Of a stretch of 64,000 bases of DNA, positions 45,401 through 57,099 are shown in pieces. The DNA is taken from NCBI GenBank assembly GCA_037176905.1, contig JBBBWG010012557.1, positions 1 through 64,000 of the forward strand, read 5' to 3'. The DNA comes from Azolla pinnata (Eukaryota > Streptophyta > Polypodiopsida > Salviniales > Salviniaceae). Positions within the stretch are counted from its first letter, which is position 1; each line of letters opens with the position of its first letter. The notes beneath the pieces were generated by a model. The model did no database searches. It was not told the DNA's origin and was given only the letters and a program-made list of their open reading frames with translations. The position numbers and the translations under genes were made by a program.

Positions 45401-48307
45401 TAACTATTTGACAGCACATACAATCAGCTACTACACATAACCCAAAACTGGCAGCTAGACCAAGTGAATAATATTGAATAGCTGGTAAATAAGATAGAGA
45501 AACCAACGGAAAATATACTTACTGCCCATGCATATGGCTGTGTCATTTCTCCAGTGTCAATGAGGACTGGTTTTGGTTTCTGGCATTCAATCTGTTTCTT
45601 ACTAGGGGGTTTTAGTGCAGCTCCAACAATCTTCCAAAAGGCATTCCCCTACACAATATGCTCAAAACAGTTTAATGATGCATACTAATCCCAATTACAT
45701 TAGAAGTTATCAATTCTTAAATAGTCAAACTAACTTTGCTATCACCCTGCTTGAAATCGAAAGCTCCAGGACCATCTGTAGTGCCGGCTGCAAAGCTGAA
45801 CCCTACAGCTGCTGGGCATGTATGTACCTTTTCTCCATTTGGCATATTTACCTCGAGGTTTGACATTTGCAGATATGTATGGCGAAATCCTATTTTACCA
45901 GTAACTTCATCATTTGCAGAATCAAAAAGTGACACTGCCTTCTTAAACTGGCGTTCGCCGATAATCTCTGTGCTTGCAAATTCATCAGGGTACCTGTGAA
46001 TTTTTCATTTCATCTTCATGACACAGAACCAGGCAAAAAATAGTAGCACTCATGTGTCGTACAGAAGCAACTGACATCCACGTATACACACGCACATACA
46101 CAGGCACACGCACACACACACACATATATTAAACAGACTGAATGAAGAGAGAAAAGCATGCTTACGCAGGACCCAAACCGATGCAAAGTTCACTCCTTCC
46201 ATTACATGTGCTATGATTGAAGTCGCAAGGAACTCCTGTATCCAAACAGAAGGCACCTTGGACATTTGGAGTTGTATCACCTACATTTGATTGGCAAAAC
46301 GCTGCAATAAATGGTGGCTTCAACAAGTTGTCAAATAAGCTACGAATACGACGAGCAATTCTTAAATTTCCGAAGCTTCCCAGTCTCACAAACCGATGGC
46401 CTTCCCTGTTACCTATCAGAAAATCAAGATTTCAAATTCTAGAGTTACTATCACTCTAATTATACCTGATGCAGTCATGCATGTACTACACTTTCATTTA
46501 AACATAAAGAAAATGTTAGCACGTCAAGAAGTTATATGTACTCTGCTTGACATCCTTTTCCAAGACTCTTTGAGTGCCTAATTGCCTAATTAAGTCCCTT
46601 ATCATTTATTAAACTCTGCATCGATCATGATTTGATCAATCCTTCTCTGCTTGATTGTAATAAAAGACCTATCTTCTAATTCAGCATTCTAATAACTAAG
46701 CCCTCTCATTGGTTTTTTCATAATACATTGATCTCTTTCTCTAACACATTCATTAATTCATCAATCTTCTATTCACTCATTCATCCTGCCTTCATCACCT
46801 CAATTCTAATGGCGATACATTCAGGTCATCCCAATTGCTAGAATAATCTCTGCTCAATTCTCTTGAAGTGAGTGTCAATTCCCATTTTCCATATATTTGA
46901 GATCAACAAAAGTTCATACAAAGACAACCATTAACCCAGCAGTAAAGATTTTACGAGACAATTTGAACCCAGATGCAATGGAACTAAAAAAAGAATTAAG
47001 AATTACCAGGAACGACATCTGAGGGCATATCCAACAAGGCATCTTCAGTAGCCCGATCACGATTATACCAATCCTCCATCAAACGAGCAGCAATACCTTT
47101 GTTATCGCCACTTATAAGCTTGTTATATCTACTCATAGAGGTTCCATGGACAGGAAACCAGTTAAAAGATCCAACTGAGCCCCATTCATCATCTACAAAC
47201 TTAAGCAAAGTCATTTCCTTGTCAACATTGTATTGATATCGTGCCTGTTCTTCTGACGGATTATTAAGATATGCACTCGGGCTTCTGTTTATGTTAGCAT
47301 CAAGCAGTTCTCCTGCATTAAAAAATATGTTCCTGTCAATATGGTTATCCTTTTCTTCCCATCAAAATCTATTTGGCACCCACTTTATAATAGGAGACGA
47401 AAATAATACATCGAGATGGTGAGCATTATCAAATTTCAGCCCAGATTGAAGGTTGGGATTTATATTTACCTTGGTTGACGTAGATAGAACCTGGCCTTAG
47501 ATTGTTGTGGGCTTTGATGATGCTATTCTCAATACCATCAACAATAGCATAGAATGACTGCCTCACAAAGCCAAGTGATGTGATGATGTAAAGCACGTAT
47601 TGTAAGTATCCTCCAGGTCCAGAGTGGCTGTGGGTTCCACTTATTGCTACGTTCTTTGCAGTATACAGATCACCATATCTGTTCAGAGCAAGCACAGTAT
47701 GACACAGGATATTTCACAGAAAACGTGGAAATCATCTTGCAAGGTATGATGATCACGGACTTCTCAATCCGCTTAGGATGCCATTTAAACATAAGGATTA
47801 CATCTGAAATTGTTCCAAACCCATCACATGTGATTCTCTTGATCCTAACCTTATACAACGTAGTGAGGAAAAAACAATTTCTAAACAAAGGAGGCAGAAA
47901 GAGTGTTGCCTGTCTTTCAGTCGTTCTAGCACTTTGTTGGTTACGGCTTGAGAAGCCATACAAGCATCAAGGTTCACAAAAACCAGCCTATTTCCTGCTC
48001 CTTGGCTACTTTCCTCTTTCCCGCTACTGCTTTCGGCAACAATGAAGGTTCGGGCATGGAGGCGGAGATGGATCCCCGCTGCAGTCTGTGTAGGATTGGC
48101 GTAACCCATCAAATTGACGTCCGCGGCAGGGCCAGTGATGTCATGGCTCCCAAGTCCGATCAGGTACCGTGCTGAGGAAGAAGAAGAAGAAGAAGACGCA
48201 GAGACAAGGGATACGGAGATGGCCACAATTGCCATCGCCACTGCCATGGCCATGGCAGGAAGGGTACTGTGAATCCAACTGGGCATCGTGTTTCGAAGGA
48301 AATCCAT
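42446..48307 (-). CDS. NCER: Neutral ceramidase, nine exons, with Thr at the catalytic Ser position
   Basis: Neutral ceramidase hydrolyses ceramide to sphingosine and a fatty acid, in the secretory or plasma-membrane system. Exons on the minus strand: 48307-47910, 47678-47470, 47312-47007, 46412-46166, 45993-45735, 45648-45523, 43477-43414, 43320-43151, 43000-42446. They sum to 2334 nt, 777 residues, the normal plant length, with all phases kept. Intron 1 uses a GC donor. The N-terminus is a hydrophobic signal (VAMAIVAISVSLVSA), then YLIGLGSHDITGPAADVNLM. Zinc-site neighbourhoods are kept: AISGTHSHSGPGG, FPVHGTSMSR, PGEFTTMAGRR and TNAYSQYVTTFEEYE. The motif GDVSPN, whose Ser is the nucleophile in characterised enzymes, reads GDTTPN here; the Thr codon at 46270-46272 gives about residue 352. 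The C-terminal Ig-like domain has YDDDDLCLRFMWSRPS. I chose the ATG at 48307; 48286 is also possible. A huge GAT array lies upstream. Confidence 0.92.
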
Positions 48308-48379
48308 ACAAGCGATGGAATTCTGTGTCTGCTTCTCTGTGGGACGAGAAAGGAAGGACCTTCTGCCCTCGTCGATCGA

Positions 48380-49854
48380 TATGCAGACGATGGTTGTGAT
48401 GATGATGCTGATGGTGATGATGGTGATGATGGTGATGATGGTGATGGTGGTGATGATGATGATGGTGATCATGATGATGGTGGTGATGGTGATGGTGGTG
48501 ATGGTGATGGTGATGATGGTGATGATGATGATGATGACGATGATGATGTGGTGATGGTGGTGATGATGTTGTTGTTGGTGGTGATGTTGATGATGGTGGT
48601 AACGTCGATGGTGGTGGTGATGGTGATGTTCATGACACTGGTGGCGTCGATGGTGGTGGTGGTGGTGATGCGATGATGATGATGATGATGCAATGGTGGT
48701 GGTGGTGGTGGTGGTGATGATGACGATGGCTATGATGGTGATGGTGATGATGGTATGATGATGATGATGATGCTAATAATGATGATCATGGTGACGCTGA
48801 TAATGATGATGGTGGTGGTAGTGGTGATGATGACGATGGCTATGATGGGGATGGTGATGATGGTGATGATGATGGTGGTGGTGGTGGTGATGTTGTTTTG
48901 TTGATAATGATGATGGTGTTGTTGTTATTGATTATGATGATCATGTGGTGATGATGATGTTCTGGCTGTTGTTGTTGATGATGGTGGTGGTGGTGATGTT
49001 GTTGTTGATGATGATGATGATGATGATAATGATGACGGTGGTTGTGATGGTGGTGATGGTGGTGATGATGTTGTTGATGATGATGATGGTTATGGTGGTG
49101 GTGATGTTGTTGTTGCTGACGATGATGGTTATGATGGTGGTGATGTTGTTTTAGATGATGACGATGGTTATGATGGTAGTGATGTTGTTGATGCTGATGA
49201 TGATGATGATGCCGGCACTGGTGGTGATGCTATTGTTGATGATGATGATGGTGGTGGTGATGGCGGTGGTAGGGGTGATGCTGATGCTGGTATCGATGAT
49301 AATGGTGGTGGTGTTGATGATGGTGATGATTATGATGGCAGGGATGTTGTTGTTGATGATGATGATGATGGTGGTCGTGGTGCCAATGTTGTTGCTGATG
49401 ATGATGGTGATGGTGCGATGATGATNNNNNNNNNNNNNNNNNNNNNNNNNNNNNNNNNNNNNNNNNNNNNNNNNNNNNNNNNNNNNNNNNNNNNNNNNNN
49501 NNNNNNNNNNNNNNNNNNNNNNNNNGTTGTTGATGATGATGATGATGGTGGTCGTGGTGCCAATGTTGTTGCTGATGATGATGGTGATGGTGCGATGATG
49601 ATAATGTTGTCGTTGTATATGATGATGATCGCGGCAATGATAGATGTTTTTTATTCCAAAATAATGTCCTTCTGTTAGTTAACCCAAATTTACATAGCAC
49701 AAAACACACAAATTTACAAACTTAAGTAGTTTCCTAAATCACTTTTGGCCAACCTATTCCTCGTCAATCATCATATTGCTCAACTTCTCCCTATGTGAGT
49801 TGATGATGATGACGGTGGTGACAGTGTTGTTGTTGTTGACAATGATGATGATGA

Positions 49855-49888
<34 letters not shown>

Positions 49889-50160
49889 GACGACGACGAC
49901 GACGATGATGACTACATTGTTGATGTTGTTGTTTTTTTCTTTTATGTTGATGTTGTTGTTGGTGGTGATGTTGTTCGTGATGATGATGGAGCGTTATTCT
50001 CAATGGTGATGATGGTGACCACAGTGCCAACAAATATGTTGATCGATGTATTGTCGATGAAGATGATCGATTTCATTATTAACAACGATGACCGATGTTG
50101 TCGATGGTGATTATTGGTAGCGACGACAAATTACGATAATAATGATGATCAATGATCATC
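48380..50160. repeat. GATGGTGAT / GTTGTTGAT trinucleotide array, about 1.8 kb
   Basis: An almost continuous run of GAT, GGT, GTT and GAC triplets that stays C-poor on the plus strand. Higher-order phrases recur, such as GATGATGTTGTTGTTGATGA and GATGGTGGTGGTGGTGATG. A non-repeat island with AACCCAAATTTACATAGC sits at about 49635-49795. The array starts within 80 bp of the ceramidase start codon, so it occupies that gene's leader and promoter. Frames reading Met/Val or His/Asp across it are artefacts. Confidence 0.93.
49426..49525. other. 100-N assembly gap with duplicated flanks
   Basis: Exactly 100 N, a placeholder. The 80 bp or so to its left (from about 49345) reappear immediately to its right (49526-49606), base for base as far as I can follow. 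The gap probably separates overlapping contig ends. Confidence 0.9.
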
Positions 50161-51239
50161 AGCTTATGTCCTAATCGTATGACTTTGTCAGCTTAACAGC
50201 CAGTGCATGTTGAATCCCATTAATCTTTAACTGTTGACAGGTTGTCAAATGATAATGAAGCTGATGATCATGATCATGGCACAACGAAAGGGTTCAGCAT
50301 CTTGTAACCGCATCAACAGCAAGGGCAAAGCCGCAAACAATGCATTGAGACAAGATTCTTGACGAATTCTCTGAGCAAGGTCTTGCTTGTTCCAATCCAT
50401 TGGTTCCAACCAGCTTTAGTCAAAGACACTATCACTAAGACTAGTTAATGTCAAAGACACTAACACAAAGACTAGTCAGATTAGCATCTCTTGAAGGAGT
50501 CATGAGAGTTCAACTATCGCACTTTGATGCAATGCTTTGCCATTCATGCGATCAAGTTCTGTTGTGCCCACCCAATCCATTGCTCTCATAATCACGGTGC
50601 TTGTTGTTAATTGTAACAACACAACTGTAGTTAAGCACGAAGAGTTGATGCCTGTAAATTGAGCGTGCGTTATGGATGGTGGATCCTGTTGGGAGCAGAG
50701 ATTCAACCTTTGCATGTTGGAGTCTGATCATATACTTAACCATTGCGCAAGACAATATGTGACCAGAAGAAGTGACAGAATGACGGGCGACAGAGATCGA
50801 ACGACAAATGAAAGCAAAGAGCGTAACATTTCCAAGGAAGAGTCGAAAGGCACGAGTTTAAAAAAACCTTGAAAGCAGTCTGCGAAGAACAGTATGGTCG
50901 AGTAAAGCCGAGAAGGGCATCGTGCCACCAACCAGCATTAGCAGATTTCGGATTCAAGTCTTAAACGTTTTTCCGACCATACAAGACTTTTGTTAGAAGC
51001 CGAGCAAATATACAGATTGGGGAAAGCGGTAGGGGCAGCGCTCCACTACCAGACGGTTGGATTTCCAATCAATGTGTGAAATCAACAGCTTTACCCAGAA
51101 GCGCAAGCTGCTTTGGCTGAATCGGTATGGTTTCAGACTGGGCACAGGCTGTCATAAAGACGGGTTTCGAACCCCCGACCTTGTCCGTTCTGTCCGTGAC
51201 ACGGACCTGTATCGATCCCAGATTCCTGAGTTTGTATCT
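50161..51239. other. Intergenic DNA with a tRNA-like B-box and a short direct repeat
   Basis: A phrase with GTCAAAGACACTA and AAGACTAGT is directly repeated at about 50419-50446 and 50451-50479. On the minus strand, near 51165-51183, GGTCGGGGGTTCGAAACCC looks like a tRNA TΨC arm (B box). No cloverleaf could be drawn, so a tRNA-derived SINE remnant is the likelier reading. No protein gene supported. Confidence 0.4.
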
Positions 51240-52925
51240 TCAGTTGATCTCTGCTGCGACTCGGTGCCGGCATTGGTTGGCCGAAAGCAAGCACTGGTTA
51301 GAAGGGAGCAGATGACGGCAGCGAGCGCGGTAGATCAGATGAGAGGCTTCCTTGGGCGCATTCGTACGGGGCATGTCCACAGGAGCTCTTCGACTGCTAC
51401 AATTGTTGTTGTTGTTGTTGTTGTTGCTGCTGCTGTTGTTGTTGTTGCTACTGCTGCTATAAGGAGCGATGGCTAAGGTCGATCGAGTCGAGCCGATTCT
51501 AGCCACTCTGTTGCAACTCTTGCCAGAAGAAGCGGTGGCTACGGAAGATCGAGCGGAGCCGAATCGAGCCGCTTTCTTTAGCCCGGAAACAAGCCGGTCG
51601 CGGGTGGCCATGACAAGCTCGGAAGCGCTCCGTGACCACGACGACGACGACGACGACGGGCGGAATCTTCGGGCCGGGATGCAAGTCAAGCGGGGAGCGT
51701 CGTCGGTTTCACACCTGTCCGGCGCGCCTGTCGGGGGAACGCCGGTTTCGCACTTGTCCGGGGTGGTGCGTACAATCCGGGGAACGCCGGTTTCGCACTT
51801 GTCCGGGGTGGTGCGTACAATCCAGGGAATGCCGGTTTCGCACTTGTCGGCCGCGCCGTCGCCAGGCTTATCATCACAACCATCACCACCACCGCCGTCG
51901 CCGTCACCGTCACCGTCACCATCACCATCACCATCACCATCACCATCACCATCACCATCGACATCGACATCGACATCGACAATGACATCGACATCGACAT
52001 CGACATCGACATCGACATCGGAGAATGCGCGGCGGGCGGAGCGCATGTATCCAGCGCGGACCTCGTAGTCGTGGCTGTCGAGAGGTCTAGAAGAAGAAGA
52101 AGAAGAAGAAGAAGCAGAATAATCGGGCGATGGAGAACATCGATCGGAAGAGGCAGCTGGCGAGGAGCCGATTCTCGCATCGGAGGAGAGGAGACAGGTG
52201 AGCCGGCCATGGCCGACATCGATGTTGATGATGGAGGAGGAGGAGGAGGAGGAGGAGGCATAAGAGCCCATATCATCATCATCATCATCATCATCAACAA
52301 CATCTCCATCACCGCGATCGCGATTGTTCAACGGGGCTAATTCTTCGCCGATGAATGCATCAACATCTCCATCACCGCGATCGCGATCGTTCGGCGGGGC
52401 TAATTCTCCGCCGATGAATGCTTCATCGGCGGCGCACGGATCGGGCTTGGCAGCAGCTGCGATTGCCGCGAGCAATCGAGCCTCGGCCTTGAACCGAGAC
52501 TCTCTCCTCGATGCCGTGCGCTGGCCGTAGAACACCTTGCATTGCTCTGGCAACGAGCTCGCAGATGGATCCACGACGATCACGCTGATTCCGCCGGCAT
52601 TTCCGCCATTTCCGCGCATGTACCATGACCATGCTGCTGCCCTCAATGCCACCAGATTCTCCGCATCATGCGGCATCGATGATGCTGATGGTGACGATGA
52701 TGCTCCGTGCCGATCCCTTCTGGACCTTGATTCATGCCCATCATCATCATCATCGCCAGCCTCGTGCAATTGGTGTTGTTGTTGTTGTTGTTGATGATGA
52801 TAAGGATGTGAGTAGCTCTTCACTGCTTTGATCAAGCTCTTGATGCTCCTCATCATCATGCAGCAAGCATCTCTCTCTCTCTCTCTCTCTCTCTCCCTCT
52901 CTCTATTGAGAGAGCTATGGAGCAT
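51240..52925 (-). CDS. Hypothetical protein, low-complexity, single open frame
   Basis: I do not recognise this protein. One uninterrupted frame runs from the ATG at 52925 to 51240, 561 residues. The early part is encoded by a GA repeat (poly Arg-Glu), so the Met cluster at 52859-52851 (MMMRSIKSLIKAVKSY) is a better start. The region about 80-160 residues in is of normal complexity: ENLVALRAAAWSWYMRG, ISVIVVDPSASSLPEQCKVF, SRRESRFKAEARLLAAIAAA. An Ala/Trp-rich helix followed by SRFKAEA recalls some small plant proteins of unknown function. The middle has duplicated FIGGELAP/FIGEELAP segments, poly-Asp, poly-Ser and a long Asp-Val/Asp-Gly run coded by GTCGAT and GGTGAT repeats. Three copies of a 14-residue unit like PDKCETGVPRIVRT follow. 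The C-terminal third is Ser/Asn-rich. The antisense strand is also open for 200 codons. Whether it is translated is unsure. Confidence 0.5.
   Translation of the reverse strand: MLHSSLNRERERERERERDACCMMMRSIKSLIKAVKSYSHPYHHQQQQQQHQLHEAGDDDDDGHESRSRRDRHGASSSPSASSMPHDAENLVALRAAAWSWYMRGNGGNAGGISVIVVDPSASSLPEQCKVFYGQRTASRRESRFKAEARLLAAIAAAAKPDPCAADEAFIGGELAPPNDRDRGDGDVDAFIGEELAPLNNRDRGDGDVVDDDDDDDDMGSYASSSSSSSSIINIDVGHGRLTCLLSSDARIGSSPAASSDRCSPSPDYSASSSSSSSSRPLDSHDYEVRAGYMRSARRAFSDVDVDVDVDVDVIVDVDVDVDGDGDGDGDGDGDGDGDGDGDGGGGDGCDDKPGDGAADKCETGIPWIVRTTPDKCETGVPRIVRTTPDKCETGVPPTGAPDRCETDDAPRLTCIPARRFRPSSSSSSWSRSASELVMATRDRLVSGLKKAARFGSARSSVATASSGKSCNRVARIGSTRSTLAIAPYSSSSNNNNSSSNNNNNNNNCSSRRAPVDMPRTNAPKEASHLIYRARCRHLLPSNQCLLSANQCRHRVAAEIN
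52871..52904. repeat. CT microsatellite
   Basis: A CT run overlapping the first codons of the hypothetical frame on the other strand. It is more likely 5' leader than coding. Confidence 0.85.
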
Positions 52926-53672
52926 CAAGAGGTAGGCTCTCTGATTTGATGAAGAGAATGTTTGTGTCTATGTGGGATAAAGACACACAGATGTGTGTTT
53001 GTGTTTGAGTTTGTGTTTGTGTTTGTGTCTGTGTGATAGTGGGCAAGATTTGAACCAATGACCTTTTATTTTTTTTAGGGGAGGGGGAGAGAGTACAGAT
53101 TGGATCGGTATGTTCCATTTGTGGCAGGCCTCTGATTGCTTTGGAAGTACCTTTGGTCCCCCCCCCCCCTCTCTCACCCCGATTCGGGCCCCTCGAGATC
53201 TTGCAACTACCGAAAATCCTCTCCGTTTCGCACTCGGAATCTTAGGCGCTTTTTTGTCCCCCCCGCCACCTGCATCGTGATTCCCGCGCAGCCACGCCCA
53301 CTGCTTGCCCACACTGCCTACTACTGCCTTCTTCTTCTTCTTCTGTTAACTTCCATTGCACATTTGCTCGTCGCCTCGTTCCAATTGTACGGACCTACAC
53401 GGCGACGGCAGATAGCGCATCCAAACACCCCCGTCTTGGGCCACCAATATGTCTGAAATCGTCCATATGTACGTAAAGGAAGCAGTCTGGTGCTGTGCGT
53501 CTGTGCATTCTGCCGATGGTTCGAGTCTTGCCTGTGGCAGCTGGTCAGTCAGCTTAATGCAAGCAAGATGACCTGCATTAGCACAAGTCCTCTTTTTTCA
53601 CCTGCCACTTTTGGTCAGGAGCGCAACGACAGCAGAGAGTAGGATTCAGACACAAACAGCGACGCATAGATA

Positions 53673-53720
<48 letters not shown>

Positions 53721-54200
53721 GCCCACGTGCCCTTCCTTTTCTGATCATCATCGACCACGAAATATTCTCTCGATTTGTCTCTTCTCCATCCAAAAATCAA
53801 TGATGGACGGATTCACGTCGATGCTCGATCCGATCAGAGGCTCCAGATGGGATCAAAGAGACGGGTAAAAAAAAAAACAAAGAAAAACGTAAACAAAACC
53901 ACTTGTATGTAGTAGGTAGGTGATTTCTTTTCTTTTCTTTTGTTTTTTTACGGCACCAAACCGATCGCAAAAAAACAAATATTCCAATGTCCGTCGCAAT
54001 TCTTGCTGCTTTTTGATTATTTGCTGCGCATCGAACGCTTTCCTTCCGTGTTCTTTGCGTGCGTGTGGTGGTGATGGATGAAGGAAAGGCGATCGAATAG
54101 GATTTTTCAGCATGGGCGTGCATCGCCAGATTTGAGCTAGTTTTGTCAAACTTGTGAGTTTCTTGGTTTGCCATCTGCATTTACCAATCAAACTTGTTAT
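52926..54200. other. Upstream region of the hypothetical gene with simple repeats
   Basis: Simple repeats: GTTTGTGTTTGTGTTT at 52996-53032, a C run at 53159-53168, CTT at 53330-53343, and ACC/ATC at 53672-53720. Tails like GGTTCGAGTCTTGCC (53519) and, on the minus strand, GGTTCAAATCTTGCC (53043-53057) resemble tRNA B boxes and may be decayed SINE ends. No protein gene seen. Confidence 0.45.
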
Positions 54201-55174
54201 ACTACCATTTGTCTAGATACTACTTCAGCGATCTAAGAACAACTTACTTTGTTTCATGATTAACAATGTTCAACTCAATATCAATCATTTGCACATCAAA
54301 CAAATTTTCAAGGACAAGCTTCTGGATATAATGATATGTAGCTTTGGTATGCATAGTTCTCATTTGATAGCTGAGATTACCAACAAGGTGTATATTGCAC
54401 TTTATTATCTGTTGCTATGCAATGTGGCAATATTATTTATGAAAATCTTGTCAAAAATCTATGCTACATTCCTTCATTACTTTACATTGACTAATACACT
54501 CGTCCTCCTTTATTGAAAATGTTATGCTTTCTGCTTTCATTATATGACTCGGCTTGTATGAAAGAACACGTAGCTCGATTAATCCAACTTACATAATTGG
54601 AATTGGTTCAACTTCCTATGTTACTTGTTGGTTAATGTCTTGACCCGAATGTTAACTTCATATCCTTGGTTTCCTAAATGTATAAGAATATTTCTATAAC
54701 TATTTGAAATGCTTTTTTCTTACATGAAACATGAATCGATTAATGGTTCCAGCTAGGGCATATGTGAGGTCTGATAATGTTGTCATCATCATCCTTATTA
54801 CATAGGTTATCTTGTTCACCTTTGTTGAGGGATGTTTTAGCTAGATTGACACTAGAAAAAGTTGTTGCCTATTTAAATGTATCTATATTGGAGTATTCAA
54901 ATCTCCGTATGTAGTTTGTTCAGAAGAGTTACAAGATCCTTTGATTGGTCTTATTAACCTTCAATAATATATTTTTTCACCTTTGTTAAGAAACAATCTT
55001 TCTTTTTTTAGTTAGATAGGTTCTAGAAAGGATTTGTTATCTACTTCAATGAATTTATATTGAGATTCTTTAACTCTATTCTGTATAATTTTCTTAGAAG
55101 AGTTAAGAGATTTGTGCATCTTTGTCTAAAGAGAGTCTTTCAGTTTTTAGGGGAGGGGAGCTACATAAGCTGAA
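54201..55174. other. AT-rich DNA, nothing supported
   Basis: No conserved peptide or clear repeat. Two phrases around 54985-55145, both with TTTCTTTTTTTAGTTAGAT-like or GAAGAGTTAAGAGAT-like text, echo 54850-54960, suggesting a diverged direct repeat of about 150 bp. Confidence 0.4.
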
Positions 55175-55860
55175 GTGTCTATTGGTCAATTGGTTTTTGA
55201 GGGAACCATTAAAAACACCTAAATTTTGAGGTGTTTCTAATGGCTTTTGAAAACACAATAGACGAAAAAAATCAAATACCTTTGAGAGAAAAAATACCGA
55301 CCAATTATTAAGTGGATTTACTCTCCTACAAATTACCGACCAATTATTTAGTGGGTAATGAGATGTTTTTAATAGCTTTTGAAATAGAAAAGACAAAGAA
55401 AATTGGTCACTTTGAGAAAACATTTATAACTGGTTATTAAATGGGCTTACTGTTATAAGAATTATTGATCGATTATTAAATGGGTCTATTATCATAGGAA
55501 TTACCGATTGATTATTAAGTGAGTTTAGCTAACCGGTTTTTGGGGGAAAAATTAAAAACGTCTCATTTTTTAGGTGTTTTTAATAGCTTTTGGAAAAAAA
55601 AGAGTCATAACAAAATCGATTTCTTTTGAGAAAAAAATACTGACCGGTTATTAAGTGGGTTTACTCTCTTAGGAATTACTGACTAATTATTAAGTGGGTT
55701 TAGTCAACCAGTTTTTCGGGGAACCGTTAAAAATGCCTAAATTTTTAGGTTTTTTTAATACCTTAAAAAATAAACGAAAAAAAGTTAGCTACTTTTGAGA
55801 AAACAATATTGAACAATTACTAAGTGGGTTTACTCTCCTAGGAATACAGGCACCACATGT
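55175..55860. repeat. Tandem repeat, about 178-bp units, four copies
   Basis: Units contain GTCAATTGGTTTTTGAGGGA, ACCATTAAAAACACCTAAAT, TTTTTAATAGCTTTTGAAA, then CCGATTATTAAGTGGGTTTA-like text and CTCTCCTAGGAATTAC. Starts lie near 55182, about 55345 (partial), 55523 and 55702. Copies are clearly diverged. Family unknown. Confidence 0.8.
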
Positions 55861-57099
55861 CGGTTATTGTATAGAAAATAATTGAAATTATTTTTAAAAT
55901 GGCATCATAGCAACGAAAAAATTGTCTAAAAATTTCGAAAATAAGAACATTGTAAAGTTGAGAATACTACCCTATTTGCTAGGCTTAATCCAAATTATTT
56001 AATGTTAACCAAAATTACAATTGTTTGTTAACTAAATTAGAGATGTTTGTTGGACTAAAACGGAGACATTGTTTAAAGTGGGACCGAATCACAAATGTTT
56101 GTTGGTCGAATCAACATAGTTTGTTAGACTGGATTAAAGTTGTTAAATTGAATTACATATATTTTAAAGTGTGAATATAACATTGTTTGTTGATTGAAAC
56201 ACAACTAAACTATTGAGGTTAATATTATGAAGATATTAGTCACTAAAAATGAAAACCAAATAGTTACTTAACAGTTTAATAAAAAAATATTTCTAATTAG
56301 GTTAAAATTGATAATGACATTTTCTCGATGGGAAAAGGGTATTGGGATACATTCAAGGAAACCTAGTAGACACTCTAAATATCCATCAAGAAAACGCAAT
56401 TATTGCACAAATTAGGGCATATAAAGATTAGAATAAAGGAACTTGTATTGGTTATTACTTAGTATCACAAATTCGATGTTTGGATATAATATACAAGAAC
56501 TTGTATAACAAAAGGAAGCTTGAGATAATTTGGTGAAAATATTTTAAGTAAATATAAAGGCTAGAAAACTTCAATTTAAAACTAATCTAAACACATTGAA
56601 AAAAGGAAAAATATTGGTCGATAAGTATGCTTTGAAAATAAAGAGTTGCATGAGAAGTCTTGTATCACAATAAAAAAAAGCTTCAAACATCTATTCTTAT
56701 AAGTTAGGATACCATTTTAAGTTTTACTAGATTTGAAGGTTTCAATGCTAATGGTGAAAAAGAGGGATTTCGTTGAGGATACAAATAAATGAAAATTTGA
56801 AATTAAAGGACAAGCATTACACAATAAGAGCTCATATAAATTTTGGTTAATTTAAAACCAATAAAAGGTATCAAGGAAGAGGGTAGCAAACTACAATAGG
56901 AAATAACATGAGAGACAAGGGGAGTAACGCAGACAGAGGCAGACAAATAAATTTTTTGAATGGTTATCAGTGTTAGTATTGTGGATGTTATAAAAACTAG
57001 AATGACGAGAAAAGAGAAAAGAGACAACAAAATTAGTATTTTTCAACAAGTTAAAAAAAATGAAAAAAATGGTGCTTTTATGATGTAACATGAAATGTG
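55861..57099. other. AT-rich DNA, possible 5' part of the copia fossil
   Basis: 56320-57060 probably belongs to the worn gag region of the element that follows, from position and purine-rich character, but no diagnostic motif was seen. 55861-56320 shows short repeats of TTTGTTGG/TTGTTTGTTA and nothing else. Confidence 0.4.

Noticed and set aside
48269-49709. Met/Val-, Asp- or His-rich frames across the GAT array
   Set aside because: Repeat-driven; periodic triplets avoid stops in several frames at once.
51160-51185. tRNA gene on the minus strand
   Set aside because: Only a B-box/TΨC-like phrase is seen; no acceptor stem, D arm or anticodon arm could be paired.
51469-52068. 199-codon plus-strand frame antisense to the hypothetical gene
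   Set aside because: It mirrors the same repeats; the minus frame is longer and has the normal-complexity core.
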